Shown here piece by piece: positions 58,186-64,000 of a stretch of DNA of 64,000 nucleotides (positions within the stretch are counted from its first letter, which is position 1; every line of letters begins with the position of its first letter). The notes under the pieces were generated by a model. It did no database searches. It was not told where the DNA came from and saw nothing but the letters and a program-made list of their open reading frames with translations. The stretch spans positions 27,034,794 to 27,098,793 of the forward strand of contig OZ038450.1 in NCBI GenBank assembly GCA_964036195.1, written 5' to 3'. This stretch comes from Sphaerolaimus hirsutus (taxonomy: Eukaryota > Nematoda > Chromadorea > Monhysterida > Sphaerolaimidae). Made by a program: the position numbers and the translations under genes.

Positions 58186-59014
58186 TAACGATGGCAAACC
58201 TTCCAGAAAAAAGTATTTAAATTTTTAAGTGTTTTTTCTAAAGTGAATTTTCGAATTTTCGAATTTTTTCCCAATTTAATTTTTGAATTTCGAATTTAAT
58301 TTTCGAATTTTCGAATTTTCGAATCTTTTTTTGGGAATTTTCGAATTTTTTTAGAAAAATATTGAATTTGTAGCTTCAAACACAGTATTTGGACTGTCTT
58401 CATGTTTGGAGCACCTTTTAACCTTAATTTCACTGAAAGTGAAGCATGACATGACAATTTCACTTCACTTTAACATGACAAATGGTAGAAACACTTATGT
58501 GGATCAGTTTTCACTATTTTCGCTGGGGCTGAATGCCTTTCAAAAACGTATTGTGACTGCCCCTCGGAAAACCCGCAAGAGATTTTTATGATGGACCGGA
58601 GTCTGTATCCGCGGAAGTAGAGGGCCGCGGTTCTAATTGTTTGGGCGGCTCGGTGCATTCCTAAATGGATGTGATTGAGTCCGCTGCTGCTGCCGCGGAT
58701 GCCATTTCAATGTTTTTCTAATGTTTGTTATTTCATTACATGAGACATTTTCAGACCCACCGCATAGCAATTGTCACTTTATTTAGCACTCGAACTAGAA
58801 CTAGAACTTAAAACTGCGTTTTGTCACCTTGAATTCCCTGAAAAATTCGAAAACTATTTTCGAATTTTTGAATTTTCGAATTTTCGAATTTTTTTAAAAA
58901 TAAATCGATTTTTAAGTGTTTTTTCCAGGGGTGAAATAAAAATTCGAAAATTATGAAAAAATTCGAAAATTCGAAAATATTTTCGAATTTTCGAATCTTT
59001 TTTTGCCATCGTTA
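58186..59014. mobile_element. hAT-like element, family C, 829 bp
   Basis: TAACGATGGCAAACC to TTGCCATCGTTA, flanked by exact 8-bp copies GTCGTCAT (58178-58185, 59015-59022). Both ends carry TTCGAATTTTCGAA-type arrays that match the copy in the KIF13 exon, so it serves as a reference for that family's termini. Confidence 0.9.
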
Positions 59015-59065
59015 GTCGTCATTTTCAAGTCCTATTCGAAATTCCTCAACAAGTTCGTATAGGTA

Positions 59066-59926
59066 TACTCGGCGGACCAAAAAGTATGCGTAGAATCCTA
59101 CCATAATTTACTGAATAAAACCTTGTGATAAATTTCGTAATTAATTATTCCATAGTAAAAACGAACTATTATGATAAAAAATGTATAATTTCAGGTTAAT
59201 TATTCAGATGAGTTATGGTAGGTTTCAATACTATGTGCGATGTCAGGCGAGTACACCTGATTATATTTTTATAACGATGTAAAGCAACGCTTTCAGTGGA
59301 AGATTATTTTTCATTGTGAATTTTCGGAGTAAAGCGTTGACGGCTCAAGTTCCCAGATGTTTTTAAATATGCTGCTGTTTAACACACTTGAAAGATGAAA
59401 ACATGAAATAAAACATTTTACACACATCTTGGACAACATTCCGGCCGAAAATTGACCGCCCTATGAACTCTACATATTTATCATAATTTTTGCATACAAA
59501 CCATTGGTAAATAGGTGAAAAAATAGAAGAATCGTGAAATCTAAAAAGTTTTATTGGAAACACAGTAGTAGGTGGAAACTGGGAAGCTGTAAAAAACAGT
59601 GCAATCACAACACACAATAATCTTTAAAATCTGACAAAATAGTTGAATTAAAAAAATACATAAATCCGAAGACATAATGGCCCTACACACACTAGTTTTC
59701 ACCGTGACCTATGTGAAAACTGAAATGGCCACATGGCGACATCCAGCCTATTCTTTTCGTACGCTATATGTGCTTTAGTTTTAAATTTTTTAAATTTTAA
59801 CTTTCATAAATTTACATTCCAATTAAAGACGAATCAAATCATTCAACCGTGTTCATTAATCTGCATTTGAAAAAAATTCAGTTTTCACACGAAGTCACGG
59901 TGAAAACTAGTGTGTGTAGGCACATT
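59066..59926. repeat. TACTCGGC mariner-type MITE and a CACTAGTTTTCACC hairpin
   Basis: 59066-59253 is the TACTCGGCGGACC MITE (left TA, right CA). 59679-59926 is a CCTACACACACTAG hairpin. Between them (59363-59617, minus) is an open frame after a TTTTTTACAG acceptor-like site. It matches no KIF13 segment I know, so I do not call it an exon. Confidence 0.5.
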
Positions 59927-60139
59927 AAAGTGCATCACACGTGACTAGAATTTTCATGGATCAATGAAATGAAAGAAATAACTTTAATTTGATGTGTATC
60001 GAACAGATGTTCTCCAGAGCCCAGGCAAACTGTTTCATAAAAAGTAAAGTATTATAACCATTAAATTTTTTATAAATAGTATCTATAGTGACAGCATTTA
60101 ACTATTTATAAGGTCTAAGTTCAGAATTTTAGTGTATAT

Positions 60140-60590
60140 CAGGGGTAAGAAACTGGGGGATTGGGGGGGGGGTTGCCCCCCCCCCGAACCGCCCAGCTAT
60201 CTATCTAGCCCGGAGGCCCCTCAGATATATATCTATCTCGGAGGCAAAATTTTGGGCTACTATCCCCTAACCCCCCCCCCCCCCATTCGGCCAGCTATCT
60301 ACCCATCTATAGCGATTTTTTAGGAACTATACCACAATTTTCGCTCAAAATCGCTATTTTTCATATTTTTTTATAGATTTGCACCTCCAAAATCACTAGT
60401 TCATGTGTCTAACTGCCTATTTTCAGCTATTTTTAGTTCTATATGTGCTTTTATACCCATTTTAACAATTTTTCACCTACTTTAGCGATTTGTATCCCTT
60501 TTCTTCCTCATACACCTCGAAAAAGCTCATATATCGAACCCCCGCAACCCCCCCCCCATTTATTCCAGCTATCTATCTTGGAGGCGGCTT
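60140..60590. repeat. Inverted GATAGATAGCTG-family copy
   Basis: It contains CCAGCTATCTATCTAGCC, AAAATTTTGGGCTACTATC, a long C run, and CACCTACTTTAGCGATT. 59927-60139 shows nothing. Confidence 0.6.
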
Positions 60591-60594
60591 AGGT

Positions 60595-61748
60595 ACCCTA
60601 TCCCCCCATGGACTTCTTACCCCCTGGGTTGATATAGCCCTCGAGGACTACTTCACCTGGAGGACTACTTCGGCCCGACTTTTATAATGTGGGATGATGT
60701 AGTCCTCCATACAAAATATCTAATTACACTATTGGGGCATCTGTTGGGCCATAGGAATGTATTTGATATTTCCTTTTATTTATTGTGATGCAAGAACACT
60801 GCTTGCATCAGATCAAAAATATTTATTGACGCGTGGCACGCCACAATTATGCACGTGTCTGTTAGGCCTATTGACATCGATTATCGGTGTGTCCAGTTAT
60901 GGGACTTTCGCCACATTGGATTTTTGCGGGGTCAACAGCGTGTGCGGAAAAATACGTCCGCCACTCGATTATCGATTGCATGGGTGAATGCATGCAACTT
61001 CAAAACTCAATTTCTCGGCCATTTCTCAGCCGATTTTCACTAATGAACACTTAAAATGATCAGAATCACATGGAGATTGCATTTTTATGTTCAGATTATT
61101 AAGAATTTGGTAAACTCATGGTAATCATGACAGACAAATCACCAATATACTACAGACAAAACGCGAATGCAACACAGACAAAACGCAAATGCAACACAGA
61201 CAAAACACCAATGGATCACAGACAAAATGCTTTGGCATTTTGCTGTGTTGCATTGGTGTTTTGTCTGTGTTGCATTCGCGTTTTGTCTGTGTTGCATTGA
61301 TGTTTTGTCTGTGATCCATTGGGGTTTTGTCTGTGTTGCATTGGCGTTTTGTCTGTAGTATATTGGTGATTTGTCTGTCATGATTACCATGAGTTTACCA
61401 AATTCTTAATAATCTGAACATAAAAATGCAATCTCCATGTGATTCTGATCATTTTAAGTGTTCATTGGTGAAAATCGGCTGAGAAATGGCCAAGAAAATG
61501 AGTTTTGAAGTTGCATGCAATGTTCTTTGTTTACCCACGCAATCGATAATCGATGCCAATAGGCCTAACAGACGCATGCATAATTGTGGCGTGCCACGCG
61601 TCAATAAACATTTTTGATCTGATGCAAGCGGGTCGCGGGCAACGGGTCAATGTAAGGTCAATGTAAAGCAAGGCCGCGTGCCGCGTGCCGCGGGTCAATG
61701 TAAGGCAAGGCCGCGTGCCGCGGGTCAATATAACACACACAGTAGGTA

Positions 61749-61783
<35 letters not shown>

Positions 61784-61905
61784 GGGTTGATTATGTCCTC
61801 ATAGAAAAAGGGCTGTCAGCCGATATAGTCCTCGAGGACTATATCATCCCCCGGGGTAAGAAGTCCATTGGGGGATAAATCCCGGTAATCGTCCCCGGCC
61901 GGGGC
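60595..61905. mobile_element. Complete foldback element with central ACAGACAAAAC array
   Basis: The left arm (60595-about 61240) and right arm (about 61250-61630 and 61785-61905) are inverted, mirrored around about 61240. The outer ends are ACCCTATCCCCCCATGGAC and GTCCATTGGGGGATA. The right arm is interrupted by GC-rich GGGTCAATGTAAGG/CCGCGTGCCGCG minisatellite units (61629-61735) and an AT run (61751-61781). A nearly identical left half is at 39712-40482. Confidence 0.8.
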
Positions 61906-61944
61906 CTCTGTAAATAGCCTATTGTGAGAGCAGTTTGTTTGCAA

Positions 61945-62870
61945 AACATCCACCAAATTTCAGCTTTCTACTGCCTCACAGCTGGAGATATGGCCCTCGT
62001 AGTGTAGCTAATCGAGTGGGTGGTGAACATGTTTGGCACACTGAAAAAGCCACAAAAAATGTTTGCATATAGGGCGACCCACCCTGTAGGGAGTCGCCGC
62101 CGCAATTTCCCCCATTGAGACGGAGTAGCGGGGTGTTAGGAGTTAGAACTTTTCACCCACCAAATATTAGCTTTATACCACTCCCATAACCAGAGATATT
62201 GCATCTGAAGTGAAATAAAAAAATGGGTGGTGAACTTGTTCGGGAAGGTGTTTATAAAACACATGGTTGATTCCGAAGTTCAAATCCTTTGACTTGGGAA
62301 GTTCAAATCTTGTTTCCAAATGTTCTGAGCATACCAAAAACGCACCAACATTGCTAGTCATTACATCCCCAAAATCACCTATTTTTGCCACATTCACAAG
62401 CGTTGTCACCACAAAAATCACTCTGCCGCGCTCCAGGAAAAAATAAATAAACCTGAATCTTCTGTTGGAGGTGAGCACCCAGTAGAAATGCAGTGTGCTA
62501 GCTGCATTCATCATCAAACTTGTGTATTTTTGTGTTTTGGCATACTTCCAATGTAATTTTTACCTGTCGTTCTATTGGAAGTTGCCGTTCTATTGGAAAC
62601 TGCTGTTTATTTGCAGGCTGTCGTTCTATTGTTTTCGTTGGAGGTGCCATTCAATTTGAGGTATGCCGTTCTATTTGAGGTACCTATGCCGTTCTATTGG
62701 AAGAAATACGGTATGCCCTCGGCACACTGCACAGCAGCGAGCACTTTTAAAACTGAAATGACTTGAGTTGAATGACTCTAACCAAAATTTTGGAAACTGA
62801 TAAATCAGCTTTGAACTTATTTGAGTTTACTGGAATGAGGAGTATGTCAACTACTGTTGACATAAAATCA
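61945..62870. repeat. Repeat mosaic: diverged foldback arm and GCCGTTCTATTGG units
   Basis: 61945-62260 is a diverged copy of the 10.8-13.2 kb foldback arm (CACCAAATTTCAGCTTT, GTGGTGAACTTGTTCGGG). 62255-62510 and 62795-62865 match 38876-39110 and 39360-39430. 62566-62710 has about seven degenerate GCCGTTCTATTGGAA units. 62871-63130 shows nothing clear. Confidence 0.5.
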
Positions 62871-63147
62871 GTTGACAAAGTGTGGAAGCATGTTCAAGTG
62901 TGTGGAAGCACCCCACTTCCACTCGCTTCGCTGACGCATTTTTCGCTTGCATGACTTTTTAGGGAAACAAAACAACTCCACAAAGAACAATACGAAAGGA
63001 ACTTTTTGGTCGACATGAATATGATGTGCAGCAGAGTTTGGACATATTGCACTCTGGTGGCATTGCTGTTGCCCTGCATACTGGCAGATTTTACATGCAT
63101 CGATGTTAGCGCACATTTTTGGGCACCGTATATTAGCATATATGTTT

Positions 63148-63818
63148 ATTGTATTACCTCGAATTAACCCCCCCCCACCTTGAATAAACCCCCGCCCCCC
63201 GAAATACCCCCGTCAAATTTGGCTGACGAAATAATAAACCACCCCTCAAAATACCCCCTAAAATTGAATGTAAAGAGAACTTGTATGACAAATACCGCAG
63301 TTTGTGATCTGTACAATGCAGAACACACATTAAAACTGATGATTGAGTGACATTAGGGAAGGGTTTATGCATTTTTTATACCGTATTACCTCGAAATACC
63401 CCCATGGGGGTTTATTATTTCGCCAGCAAAATTTGAGGGGGGGTTAATTCGAGGGGGGGGGGGTTTATTCGAGGGGGGGGTTTATTATTTCGTCAGAAAT
63501 TTTCGTAAGGATCGTAGTAAATAGTAGGCATTTGCGTACCCAAAATAGGTCATAAATGTGTCCAAACAGGATATATTTGGACATAAAAACGTAGATAGCT
63601 ACACAAACTACTCTATGTGTAGCTGCAATGCAAATTAACAGTAATATACATCATGTACATTGCGTACATGACGTATTTATTATGTACATGACGTACATCA
63701 TTCCGAAGGGGGGGGGTATTTCGAGGGGGGGTTTATTATTTCCCCAGCCCATTTTGAGGGGGGGTTAATTCGAGGGGGGGTTAATTCAAGGGGGGGGATA
63801 ATTCGAGGTAATACGGTA
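63148..63818. repeat. CCGTATTT-family MITEs at the right edge
   Basis: A partial copy lies at 63148-63300 (ATTACCTCGAATTAACCCCC). A full one spans 63379-63818 (TACCGTATTACCTCGAAATA to CGAGGTAATACGGTA), with a TACATGACGTA-like palindromic centre at 63640-63700. 63819-64000 holds nothing recognised. Confidence 0.65.
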
Positions 63819-64000
63819 TACAGTTATATAAAAGTTATATCTCTGCTCCAGTAAAGATTGGAGCCAATCCAATTGAGGCGTCCAATTCTAAAAGTCGACA
63901 AGTCCAAAATATGAAACTTTTGAGTTAGGCCCGGAAACATCATCTGGGGCTACTCCCGCACATTTTTCATAATTTTCCATATTTTTTTTGACCTCACACG

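Noticed and set aside
59363..59617. Possible upstream KIF13 exon after TTTTTTACAG
   Set aside because: The translated segment matches no kinesin-3 tail motif I know, and the phase cannot be tied to 57624-57679.

Overview
The window is nuclear DNA of a metazoan, probably an invertebrate. The evidence is a set of intron-rich animal genes with GT-AG introns (VMP1, PCNP, a MAIP1-like mitochondrial protein, a KIF13-type kinesin and a DEG/ENaC channel) in a sea of DNA transposons. I cannot name the species. Most of the non-coding DNA consists of small non-autonomous transposons (MITEs), often nested two or three deep, and I found target-site duplications (TSDs) for many of them.

Layout. 1-2943 (minus): 3' exons of a multi-exon gene I do not recognise, split by a hAT-like element (277-1668). 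3039-about 6330 (minus): decayed Ty3/gypsy pol. About 6330-15.1 kb: repeats only, including long-armed foldback elements. 15609-17108 (minus): PCNP. 17614-27002 (plus): VMP1, ten exons with consistent phases, head to head with PCNP. 27-32.5 kb: repeats. 32810-37920 (plus): MAIP1-like gene, seven exons. 38-41.1 kb: repeats. 41156-57679 (minus): tail half of a KIF13B/Khc-73-like kinesin ending in a CAP-Gly domain. The DEG/ENaC channel gene (plus, about 44.6-53.0 kb) lies inside one of its introns. 57.7-64 kb: repeats.

The genes form no pathway. The main points are architectural. (1) At least five hAT-like families make 8-bp target duplications, and most carry their own self-complementary short repeat near the ends. 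(2) One MAIP1 intron has the same ends as a MITE (introner-like). (3) A conserved KIF13 exon is split by a hAT-like element two bases before its ancestral 3' end. (4) Several nested insertions can be dated relative to each other from uninterrupted copies elsewhere in the window.

All calls were made by reading. Exon borders rest on frame continuity, splice dinucleotides and remembered protein families. No alignment or database search was run.
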